From contig DEQR01000020.1 of NCBI GenBank assembly GCA_002360535.1, positions 1 through 64,000 on the forward strand: a stretch of DNA of 64,000 bases. Direction: 5' to 3'. Source of the DNA: Thiobacillus sp. UBA3361. GTDB lineage: Bacteria > Pseudomonadota > Gammaproteobacteria > Burkholderiales > Thiobacillaceae. The notes beneath the pieces are model-generated. The model searched no databases, was not told where the DNA came from, and saw only the letters and a program-made list of their open reading frames with translations. A program made the position numbers and the translations under genes. Positions within the stretch are counted from its first letter, which is position 1. Each line of letters begins with the position of its first letter. Positions 56,315 through 64,000 of this stretch are shown piece after piece.

Positions 56315-57706
56315 ATGATCCGCTTTTTCCGCCATTACGTGCCTACGCGTATGGTCCTGCTGATGATCGTGGAGTTCTTGCTGCTCTACTTCGTCGGCAT
56401 CTACACGGCAGAGCATTTCGGCCAATACGACCCCGCCGACCCGTTCGTCGCCCAGGCCGCCCCGTACAAGCCCTGGCTGCTGGCCACCAGCATGACCCTG
56501 CTGATATCCATGTTCGGGCTCTACGACTGGGAATGGACCAAGGGTGTGCGCAGCCTGCTGGCGCGGGTGCTGGTCTGCTTTCTGCTGGGCGGCTTGATCA
56601 TGGAACTGGGCGGCGCCCTGCTTCCGGGGCTGTTCGCTGTCGGCCAGGAATTGCAGATGGCCGTGTTCATCGCCGGCCTGTCGGTGATCGCCATCCGCCT
56701 GCTGTTCATCCAATGGGGCAGCGTCGGGGCCTTCAAGAAGCGGGTGCTGGTCCTGGGCAGCGGCAGCCGGGCCGCCAAAGTCGAAGAAATGATCGCCGCC
56801 GGCCAGACCCATGGGCTCAACATCGTCGGCTACCTGCCCGCGGGCGGTACGCATCACTACGTGGCCAACGACCGGCTCATCGAAGAGAGCGGCAGCCTGT
56901 GCGACGTGGTGGACCGCTACGACATCGAGGAGGTAGTGGTGGCGGTGCGCGAGCGGCGAGGCGGCGGCCTGCCCCTGGCCGATCTCCTGGAGTGCAAGCT
57001 GCGCGGCACGACCATCCTGGATCTGCCCGCCTTCTTCGAACGCCAGACGGGTGTACTGCCCCTGTTTTCCATGAACGCCAGCTGGCTGATTTTCGCCGAA
57101 GGGTTTCAGCAGGGCATGATGCGCGACTTGGTCAAGCGCGTCTTCGACCTGACGGTCAGCTTCCTGCTGATGATCGCCACCCTGCCCCTGCTGCTGATCA
57201 CCGCGATGCTGATCCGTCTGGAAAGCCGCGGGCCGATTTTCTACACCCAGACGCGGGTCGGCCAATACGGGGAAGAGTTCACCATATTCAAGTTCCGCAG
57301 CATGTTCACCGACGCGGAGAAGGACGGGCTGCCGCAATGGGCGCGCAAGAACGACGACCGTACCACGCGCGTCGGCCGCCTGATCCGCCGCGTTCGCATC
57401 GACGAGTTGCCGCAGCTGTTCAATGTCTTCCTGGGCCAGATGAGCTTCGTCGGACCGCGTCCGGAGCGCCCCTATTTCGTCAACGAACTGGCCACCCAGA
57501 TCCCCTACTACAACTCCCGCCACAGCGTGAAGCCGGGCATCACGGGCTGGGCGCAGGTGCGCTTTACCTACGGCGCAAGCATCGAGGATGCCATGGAGAA
57601 GCTTCAGTACGACCTGTACTACGTGAAGAACCACAGCCTGTTCCTGGACCTGATGATCCTGCTGCAAACCGCCCAGGTGGTGGTTTCGGGCAAGGGCGCC
57701 CATTGA
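56315..57706 (+). CDS. XrtA/PEP-CTERM-associated sugar transferase (EpsB/TIGR03013-type)
   Basis: 463 residues, polyprenyl-phosphate sugar transferase that starts EPS repeat units. Several N-terminal TM helices (MVLLMIVEFLLLYFVGIYTA), a Rossmann-like CoA-binding middle (KKRVLVLGSGSRAAKVEEMI), another TM helix (VSFLLMIATLPLLLITAMLI) and the bacterial sugar transferase domain (GPIFYTQTRVGQYGEEFTIF, FKFRSMFTDAE, RRVRIDELPQLFNVFLGQMS, GPRPERPYFV, KPGITGWAQVRFTYGASIED). The YGASIEDAMEKLQYDLYYVK end and linkage to prsK/prsR/prsT place it in the exosortase-associated EPS locus. Confidence 0.92.
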   Translation: MIRFFRHYVPTRMVLLMIVEFLLLYFVGIYTAEHFGQYDPADPFVAQAAPYKPWLLATSMTLLISMFGLYDWEWTKGVRSLLARVLVCFLLGGLIMELGGALLPGLFAVGQELQMAVFIAGLSVIAIRLLFIQWGSVGAFKKRVLVLGSGSRAAKVEEMIAAGQTHGLNIVGYLPAGGTHHYVANDRLIEESGSLCDVVDRYDIEEVVVAVRERRGGGLPLADLLECKLRGTTILDLPAFFERQTGVLPLFSMNASWLIFAEGFQQGMMRDLVKRVFDLTVSFLLMIATLPLLLITAMLIRLESRGPIFYTQTRVGQYGEEFTIFKFRSMFTDAEKDGLPQWARKNDDRTTRVGRLIRRVRIDELPQLFNVFLGQMSFVGPRPERPYFVNELATQIPYYNSRHSVKPGITGWAQVRFTYGASIEDAMEKLQYDLYYVKNHSLFLDLMILLQTAQVVVSGKGAH

Positions 57707-57707
57707 C

Positions 57708-59777
57708 ATGCAGGTGGAGGCGGCCGCGCTCAGCTACGGTGTCGGCGCGCTGGCCTTCGCACTCCTGGCCATCGCCGACAAACGGCACCATTCCTATCTT
57801 TCCCACGATGTCTCCCTGCGCCTGCCGGCCGCCCTGACCGCCGTCTGGGCGGCCATGTGCGGACTGCAGGCCTGGCTGGACATGTTTAAGCCCCTGACCG
57901 CCCTGTTCGAATTGGGGCGCGATGCCGGCTGGCTCTGGTTCCTGCACAGCCGCCTGCGCCAGCTCAAGGATAGTCCGGGCGACTTCACCGGCAGCCTGCG
58001 CGGTCTGCTGCGCGGCGTGCGTGGGCTGCTGGTGGCGGCCGTGCTGTTGCAGGCCGGTGTCCTGGTCTGGCCCGTGCCGGGCCTCATCCGGCTGGCCTCG
58101 GTGATCATGCCCCTATTGCTGGCGGTGGCCGGCCTGGTGCTGGTGGAGCAGTACTACCGCAACACCCTGCCCGCCCACCGCTGGGGCATCAAGTTCCTGT
58201 GCATGGGGCTGGGCGCCCTGTTTGCCTATGACTTCTACATGTATGCGGAAGGACTGCTGTTCGGGGGCTTCTCCGGCGACGTGTGGACCGCACGCGGCGC
58301 CATCAACGCCCTTATGGTGCCGCTGCTGTGGCTGTCCATTTCCCGTACCGACAAGACAAAGCCCGTCACCCTGTCCCACCGCATGGCGTTCCACACCGTC
58401 AGCCTGGTGGCCTCCGGCATCTATCTGCTGCTCATGGCCGCCGCGGGTTACTACATCCGCATCGTCGGCGGCAACTGGGGAACGGTGCTGCAAACCGTCT
58501 TCCTGGCGGGGGCCGTCCTGGTCCTGGCCGTGGCGGCCTTTTCCGGCTCGGTGCGGGCGAGGCTGCGGGTCTTCCTGTCCAAGCACTTCTTCCGCTACCG
58601 CTACGACTATCGGGAGGAGTGGCTGCGCTTCACCAGCATGCTAAGCGAGGGCGAGCCCGGCATGCAGGTCTGCGAGCGCAGCATCGAGGCCATGGCGCGC
58701 ATCGTTGACAGCCCGGCGGGTGTGCTGTGGCTGAAAAGGGAAGACGGCGCCTATCACCGGGCGGCCTACTGGAACTGGTCCGACCTGCACGGCCAGGTAC
58801 CTGCCGGCGACCCCTTCCTGGACTACCTGGCCTCCCGCCAGTGGGTGGTCAACCTGCACGAATGCCGGCACGACCCCGATCTGATGGAAGACGCCCAGAT
58901 GCCCGACTGGCTGGCCGACAACGAGCGCCTGTGGCTGATCATTCCCCTGCTCTGGCACGACCGTCTGCTGGGGTTCATGGCCCTGGCCGAATCCATCGGC
59001 GACAGCCGCTTCGACTGGGAGATGAGCGACCTGCTCAAGACCTCCGCCCGCCAGGCGGCCACCAACCTGGCCCAGATGCAGGCCGCCGAGGCGCTGACCG
59101 TGGCGCGGCAGTTCGAGTCCTTCAACCGGACCTCCGCGTTCGTGGTCCACGACATCAAGAACCTGGTGGCCCAGCTTTCCCTGTTGCTGGCCAACGCGGC
59201 CAAACACAAGCACAAGCCGGAATTCCAGAACGACATGCTGGAGACCATCGAAAGCTCGGTGGCGCGCATGAACCGCATGCTGGTCAAGCTGCGCGACAAG
59301 CCGCAAATCGGCATCAAGGGCAGCGTGGAACTTGCCGATATCCTCAACGAAGTGATGGACAGCAAGCGTGCCTACAGCCTAAAGCCGACCCTGCACCTGC
59401 CGGACGCCCGTCTGGCGGTGCAGGCGGACCGGGAAAAGCTGGGCCGGGTGCTGGGGCACTTGGTGCAAAACGCCATTGAGGCCACCCCGTACACCGGCAA
59501 AGTGGATGTTAAACTGAGCCAAGAGGGAGATCTGGCCGTGATCGAGGTGACAGACACCGGTGTGGGCATGGATGAAGACTTCATCCGCGAGCGGCTGTTC
59601 AAGCCTTTCGTCTCCACCAAGGGCACGGGCATGGGTATCGGCGCCTACGAGTGCAAACAATACGTGCAGGAACTGGGCGGTGACATCGGTGTCGTCAGCA
59701 CGCCCGGTGCGGGCACGCGATTCTCTGTCCGTCTGCCCCTGAGCGCAGACATTGAACAACGGGAACAAACGGCATGA
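57708..59777 (+). CDS. prsK: PEP-CTERM system sensor histidine kinase PrsK
   Basis: 689 residues. The first ~290 residues hold about eight hydrophobic segments (SYGVGALAFALLAIADKRHH, GLLVAAVLLQAGVLVWPVPG, FHTVSLVASGIYLLLMAAAG). A GAF-like domain follows (MARIVDSPAGVLWLKREDGA, LWLIIPLLWHDRLLGFMALA). The kinase core has the H-box FVVHDIKNLVAQLSLLLANA, N-box HLVQNAIEATPY, G1 DTGVGMDEDF and G2 KGTGMGIGAYECKQY. It pairs with PrsR next door (ATGA overlap) and is expected to sense an envelope or EPS signal. Confidence 0.94.
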   Translation: MQVEAAALSYGVGALAFALLAIADKRHHSYLSHDVSLRLPAALTAVWAAMCGLQAWLDMFKPLTALFELGRDAGWLWFLHSRLRQLKDSPGDFTGSLRGLLRGVRGLLVAAVLLQAGVLVWPVPGLIRLASVIMPLLLAVAGLVLVEQYYRNTLPAHRWGIKFLCMGLGALFAYDFYMYAEGLLFGGFSGDVWTARGAINALMVPLLWLSISRTDKTKPVTLSHRMAFHTVSLVASGIYLLLMAAAGYYIRIVGGNWGTVLQTVFLAGAVLVLAVAAFSGSVRARLRVFLSKHFFRYRYDYREEWLRFTSMLSEGEPGMQVCERSIEAMARIVDSPAGVLWLKREDGAYHRAAYWNWSDLHGQVPAGDPFLDYLASRQWVVNLHECRHDPDLMEDAQMPDWLADNERLWLIIPLLWHDRLLGFMALAESIGDSRFDWEMSDLLKTSARQAATNLAQMQAAEALTVARQFESFNRTSAFVVHDIKNLVAQLSLLLANAAKHKHKPEFQNDMLETIESSVARMNRMLVKLRDKPQIGIKGSVELADILNEVMDSKRAYSLKPTLHLPDARLAVQADREKLGRVLGHLVQNAIEATPYTGKVDVKLSQEGDLAVIEVTDTGVGMDEDFIRERLFKPFVSTKGTGMGIGAYECKQYVQELGGDIGVVSTPGAGTRFSVRLPLSADIEQREQTA

Positions 59778-61126
59778 GCGTAAAACCAGCGAAGGTCCTG
59801 TTGGTGGAGGACGACGTCGGTCTGCAAAAACAGATCAAATGGAGCCTGGATGAGTACGAGGTGGTCACCGCCAGCGACCGGGAGGGCGCCTTGACCCAGG
59901 TCCGCCGCTTCGAACCCGCCGTGGTCCTGCTCGACCTGGGCCTGCCTCCCGACCCGGACGGCGCCACCGAAGGCCTGGCCGCGCTGCAGCAGATCCATTC
60001 GCTGATGCCCAGCGCCAAGACCATCGTCATCACCGGCAACCAGGACCGGAACAACGCCATCCAGGCCATCAGCATGGGGGCCTTCGACTTCTACCACAAA
60101 CCCTTCGAGGAGCAGATCCTCAAGATCATCATCGACCGGGCCTTCAGGGTGCACGCGCTGGAGCAGGAAAACCGCCAACTCGCACTGCGCCAGCGCAACG
60201 AACCCCTGCAGGGCCTGATCACCGCCGATCCGGGCATGCTGCAGGTCTGCCGCACCATCGAGAAGGTGGCCGGCAGCAATGCCACCGTCCTCCTGCTGGG
60301 CGAATCCGGCACCGGCAAGGAACTGCTGGCACGCGGCCTGCACGATCTGTCCTCCCGGGGCAATCAGCGTTTCGTGGCCATCAACTGCGCCGCCATCCCG
60401 GAAAACCTGCTGGAATCCGAACTGTTCGGCTACGAGAAGGGCGCCTTCACCGGGGCCACCAAGCAGACCATCGGCAAGATCGAGTACGCCCACAACGGCA
60501 CCCTGTTCCTGGACGAGATCGGTGACCTGCCCCTGCCCCTGCAGGCCAAGCTGCTGCGTTTCCTCCAGGAACGGGTCATCGAGCGCCTGGGCGGTCGCGG
60601 CGAGATCCCGGTGGATGTGCGGGTAGTGGCCGCCACCCACCAGAACCTGACCGAACACATCCAGACCGGACGCTTCCGCGAGGACCTCTATTACCGGCTG
60701 GCGGAAATCGCCGTGCGCATCCCCCCGCTGCGCGAACGCCAGGGCGACAAGAGCCTGCTGGCACACGCCCTGCTGGAAAAATTCAACCAGATGCACGGCC
60801 GCAAGCTGCGCGGCTTCGCGCCCGACGCCCTGCAAACCATCGAGTCCCACGACTGGCCCGGCAACGTGCGGGAAATGGAAAACACCCTCAAGCGGGCCGT
60901 GATCATGGCTGACGGCACGCAAATCACCCAGCCCGACCTGGGGCTCGCCGGCAGCAGCCAGGAAGAAGTGCCCCTCAACCTGCGCCAGGTCCGCGAGGAG
61001 GCGGAGCGCAAAGCCGTGCTCATGGCCCTGGCCCGCTGCAACAACAACGTGGCCCACGCCTCCGAATTGCTGGGCGTCAGCCGCCCGACCCTGTATGACC
61101 TGATGAACCGCTTCGGGCTGAAATGA
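59774..61126 (+). CDS. prsR: PEP-CTERM system sigma-54 response regulator PrsR
   Basis: 450 residues, NtrC-type. Receiver domain (KVLLVEDDVGLQKQIKWSLD, VVLLDLGLPPDPDGA with the phospho-acceptor Asp), central AAA+ domain (Walker A LLGESGTGKELLARGL, the sigma-54 contact loop EKGAFTGATKQT, Walker B NGTLFLDEIGDLPLPLQAKL, PPLRERQGD), and a Fis-type HTH at the end (NNVAHASELLGVSRPTLYDL). It activates RpoN-dependent promoters; the candidate site at 56240 is a probable target. In this group PrsR drives PEP-CTERM and EPS gene expression. Confidence 0.95.
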   Translation: MSVKPAKVLLVEDDVGLQKQIKWSLDEYEVVTASDREGALTQVRRFEPAVVLLDLGLPPDPDGATEGLAALQQIHSLMPSAKTIVITGNQDRNNAIQAISMGAFDFYHKPFEEQILKIIIDRAFRVHALEQENRQLALRQRNEPLQGLITADPGMLQVCRTIEKVAGSNATVLLLGESGTGKELLARGLHDLSSRGNQRFVAINCAAIPENLLESELFGYEKGAFTGATKQTIGKIEYAHNGTLFLDEIGDLPLPLQAKLLRFLQERVIERLGGRGEIPVDVRVVAATHQNLTEHIQTGRFREDLYYRLAEIAVRIPPLRERQGDKSLLAHALLEKFNQMHGRKLRGFAPDALQTIESHDWPGNVREMENTLKRAVIMADGTQITQPDLGLAGSSQEEVPLNLRQVREEAERKAVLMALARCNNNVAHASELLGVSRPTLYDLMNRFGLK

Positions 61127-61203
61127 CCCGCCGCCCATTGCGTCCGGTCCACCCGTCTCAAGGTCCCCAGCCCATCTGACTCCAGCTCATCATCCCCGCA
61201 GCC

Positions 61204-64000
61204 ATGCCCCCTCCCAAGACATCCGGCGCTTCGAGCCGCAATCGCCCGCGCCCGTCCAAACGTCCCCTGCTCTACGCGGGCATCGCCCTGGCCGTGCTCG
61301 GCGCCGCTGCCGCCGGGCTGTATTTCGCCAACCGTCAGGCCGACAATCAGCTCCCCCTGGGCGTCAGCCTGCTGGAAAAGGGTGACTACAAAGGCGCCGA
61401 ACTCGCCCTGAAGAGTGCCGTCCAAAGCAACCCCGCCGACCCCGAAGCCCGCTACCGGCTGGGTTACCTGCTGTTCAAGAGGGAACGGTACCCGGCCGCG
61501 GAAAAGGAAATCCGCGCCGCCCTGGAGAAGGGCAGCCGCCGACCGGAATTGCAGCCCCTGCTGGGCCAGATCCTGCTGCGCCAGGGACAGGCCGACAAAC
61601 TGCTGCAGGATATCCGGGTCACACCCGATGCGCCGCCTGCCGTCCAGGCCGAACTGCTGGTACTGCGCGCCAAGGCCCTGATGATCAAGGGACAGGGGGA
61701 CGCGGCCGAACAGACGCAGCAGGAGGCCGAGCGCATCGCGCCGGCCGACCCCCAGGTCATGGCGGCCCGCGCCATGCTGCTTTACGCGGCCGGCGAACAC
61801 GAGCCGGCCCTCGCCCAGTTGGAGCGCGCCCTGGCACGCGCCAGCAACAACGCCGATCTCTGGAACATGAAGGGCGACATGTTGCGCCTGGCCAAACGCA
61901 ACGGCGAGGCCCTGGCGGCCTACGCCAAGGCCAGCGAACTGGACCCTCAGTCCATCCCGCCGCGCCTGGCGAGGATTTCCCTGCTGATGGAAGGCGGCGA
62001 AGCGGACAAGGTCACCGCCGAACTCAAGATCGCCCGCGATCTCGCCCCGGGCAACCTATTGCTGCGTTATCTCGGGGCCATGGTGGATTTCCGCCAGGGC
62101 CGCCACGCGGCAGCCCAGGACGCCCTGCTCGATGTCCTGAAGACAGCCCCGGACTACATGCCCGCCCATCTGCTGGCCGGCGCGGTCAATCTGGCGACCG
62201 GCCAGCGGGAGACGTCCATCAACCACCTGACCCGTTATCTGGAACAGCATCCCGAGCATCCCTACGCCCGCAAGCTGTTGGCCGTGGCCATGTTCCAATC
62301 CGGGCAAACGGAACGGGCCAAGGAACTGATCGCGCAGATGCCCGACACCCCCGGCCATGATCCCCTGCTGACCATCCTGCGCGGTGACATCGCCCTGCGC
62401 AGTGGCAACAAGGCGGAGGCCCAGCGGCACTTGGCCGAGGCGGTACAGGCGACACCCGACGACCCGGCCCTGCTCACCCAACTGGCCTCGCGTCTGGTCG
62501 GCAGCGGCGACGAAAGCGGCGCCATCAAGGTCCTGGAAAAGGCCGCCACCCTGGACCCCGCCCAGCAACGGCCGCTGGTCATGCTGGCCATGCTGCACCT
62601 GAAGGCGAAGCGCCACGATGCCGCGCTCCGGGCGATCGAAACCCTGGCCAAGGCCGAGCCGGACTCGGCGCTGGCGCCCAATCTGCGCGGCGTGGTGGAA
62701 ATGTCGCGCGGCAACGTCGCCCAGGCGCGCGCGCAATTCCAGGCCGCCCTGAAGCTCGACCCCGGCTATCTGCCCGCCGCGAGCAACCTGGCCCAACTGG
62801 AACTGCTGCGCAAGGACGTCAAGGCCGCCCGCGGACATTACGAGCTACTGCTGAAAAAGTCTCCGGGCAGCGGCAAGGCCTGGCTGGCCCTGGCCGAGCT
62901 GGACCTGCTGGAGCGCAACGAGCCGGCCTTCATCGAACACATCGAACAGGCCAAACGCGTCACGCCCAAGGACCCGACGCCCCGCCTGCTGGCCACCCAG
63001 TACTGGCTGCAACGCCGCGCCGCCGACAAGGCGCTGGCCGAGGCCCGGGCCGGACTCGACGCGACGGGCGACGCGCGCTTCCACGAGCTACTCGGCACGG
63101 TCCATATGCTGCGCGGCGACAAGACGCAAGCGGTCGCCACTTTGCGCAAATGGGTGCTGGCCGCCCCTCGCGATGCGCGCGCCCATTTCCAGCTCGCCCG
63201 CGCCCAGCACGCGGCCGGCGATCTGACCGGAACGGCCGCCTCCCTGGACAAGGCCTTGGAGATCAATCCCGACCTGGCCGATGTCACCCTGGCCAAGGTC
63301 AAGCTGCTGATCGAGAGCGAGAAACTGTCCGAAGCCCAGTCCTTGGCCGGGACCTTCCAGAAGCGCCAACCCGCTTCCGCCCTCGGTCAGGAGGCGGAGG
63401 CGCTGGTGCTGCTGGCGCGCGGACAGCATGCCGAGTCGGCCCGCCGATGGGAGAAGGCCGCACAACTGAGCGGCCAGCCGCGGCATGCGGTCCTGGCCAT
63501 GAAGGCTTACGAGAAGGCCGGCCAAGCCGCGGCGGGCGCCACCTACATCAAGGGATGGCTGGCCAAGCATCCCGGCGAGGCCGCCGCCCGTCATGCACTG
63601 GCCGACTCCCTCCTGCAACGCAGCCTGGACAGCGAGGCCGCGGCCCAGTACGAAATCCTGCTCAAGCAGAATCCCAAGGATGTGGTGACGCTCAACAACC
63701 TGGCCAGCCTGCTGGGCAAAACCAAGGATGCGCGCGCCCTCGCCCTGGCCGAGTCTGCCCTGCGCCTAGCCCCCGACACCCCCGCGGTGCAGGACACCTA
63801 CGGATGGTTGCTTAGCGAATCGGGCCAGGCAAAGCAGGGCGTACCGCATCTGCGCAAGGCCCTCGGCGGCCAGCCGGACAACCCCGAAATCCGCTGGCAT
63901 CTGGCTGTCACCCTGCAGCGCGCCGGCGACATCGGCGGCGCCGTGGTCGAACTGGACCGGCTGCTGACCAGCCGGGTTGCCTTCGCCAAGCAAGCCGAGG
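61204..64000 (+). CDS. prsT: PEP-CTERM system TPR-repeat protein PrsT (3' end beyond the window)
   Basis: Open from ATG 61204 to the window end (932 codons). An N-terminal TM helix (LLYAGIALAVLGAAAAGLYF) follows a basic start; no lipobox Cys is visible, although many PrsT proteins are lipoproteins. The rest is a long array of tetratricopeptide repeats (LLEKGDYKGAELALKSAVQS, NPADPEARYRLGYLLFKRER, NPKDVVTLNNLASLLGK). PrsT is about this size, so only the last residues are probably missing. It is thought to organise EPS or PEP-CTERM export at the envelope. 77 bp after prsR, with no promoter seen. Confidence 0.9.
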   Translation, partial: MPPPKTSGASSRNRPRPSKRPLLYAGIALAVLGAAAAGLYFANRQADNQLPLGVSLLEKGDYKGAELALKSAVQSNPADPEARYRLGYLLFKRERYPAAEKEIRAALEKGSRRPELQPLLGQILLRQGQADKLLQDIRVTPDAPPAVQAELLVLRAKALMIKGQGDAAEQTQQEAERIAPADPQVMAARAMLLYAAGEHEPALAQLERALARASNNADLWNMKGDMLRLAKRNGEALAAYAKASELDPQSIPPRLARISLLMEGGEADKVTAELKIARDLAPGNLLLRYLGAMVDFRQGRHAAAQDALLDVLKTAPDYMPAHLLAGAVNLATGQRETSINHLTRYLEQHPEHPYARKLLAVAMFQSGQTERAKELIAQMPDTPGHDPLLTILRGDIALRSGNKAEAQRHLAEAVQATPDDPALLTQLASRLVGSGDESGAIKVLEKAATLDPAQQRPLVMLAMLHLKAKRHDAALRAIETLAKAEPDSALAPNLRGVVEMSRGNVAQARAQFQAALKLDPGYLPAASNLAQLELLRKDVKAARGHYELLLKKSPGSGKAWLALAELDLLERNEPAFIEHIEQAKRVTPKDPTPRLLATQYWLQRRAADKALAEARAGLDATGDARFHELLGTVHMLRGDKTQAVATLRKWVLAAPRDARAHFQLARAQHAAGDLTGTAASLDKALEINPDLADVTLAKVKLLIESEKLSEAQSLAGTFQKRQPASALGQEAEALVLLARGQHAESARRWEKAAQLSGQPRHAVLAMKAYEKAGQAAAGATYIKGWLAKHPGEAAARHALADSLLQRSLDSEAAAQYEILLKQNPKDVVTLNNLASLLGKTKDARALALAESALRLAPDTPAVQDTYGWLLSESGQAKQGVPHLRKALGGQPDNPEIRWHLAVTLQRAGDIGGAVVELDRLLTSRVAFAKQAE

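Overview
The window is about 64 kb of high-GC DNA from a Gram-negative betaproteobacterium, most likely Rhodocyclales or a relative. The evidence is a complete proteobacterial dcw cluster ending in lpxC, type IV pilus genes divergent from a class A penicillin-binding protein, the rsmI/yraN/SIS/BON cluster, and the exosortase-associated genes eps transferase-prsK-prsR-prsT, which are typical of EPS-forming, PEP-CTERM-encoding betaproteobacteria. The exact taxon cannot be fixed from this sequence.

Layout. 1-1583: the tail of an unknown gene and two overlapping histidine phosphatases. 1735-11855: a [NiFe]-hydrogenase maturation operon, hypA-hypB-hypF-hypC-hypD-hypE-hypX, all on the plus strand. 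HypX (CO synthesis for the active-site ligand) points to an oxygen-tolerant hydrogenase encoded elsewhere. The junctions after hypB are packed with accessory DNA: a palindrome that supplies the hypF start codon, a DUF4258-like/DUF2283 pair between two 5' copies of hypC, a cassette remnant with an attC-like site, and a DUF559 nuclease gene bracketed by composite palindromic repeats. Six copies of that repeat lie between 3.8 and 11.0 kb. Three are read in frame inside HypF and HypX at domain linkers, and two form both ends of the nuclease reading frame.

11957-14626: an accessory stretch with a decayed UPF0126 gene, an IS21 remnant whose istB lacks its ATPase core, a coupled DUF6362-parD-parE operon with a perfect palindromic operator, and tRNA-Ala(CGC). 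14660-28209: housekeeping genes (lgt, rhodanese lipoprotein, ilvD, mutarotase, ankyrin protein, a double cNMP-rhodanese protein, ubiD, rfaE2, dolP-like, SIS protein, yraN, rsmI, pyrC, pilU). 28225-28634: RNase P RNA with a clear promoter.

28788-47867: the dcw cluster from mraZ (promoter and 10-bp-periodic MraZ boxes visible) through ftsZ, then lpxC and a small membrane protein. Most junctions are ATGA-type overlaps, implying translational coupling. 47923-52900 (minus): pilQPONM. 53106-56199: PBP1A and a conserved hypothetical protein. 56240-64000: a sigma-54-type promoter followed by the eps glycosyltransferase, the sensor kinase PrsK, the sigma-54 activator PrsR, and PrsT, which runs off the window end.

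The most unusual feature is the repeat/nuclease arrangement: a PD-(D/E)XK-like DUF559 gene flanked by, and partly built from, palindromes whose twelve hairpins share arms but carry twelve different 3-nt loops.
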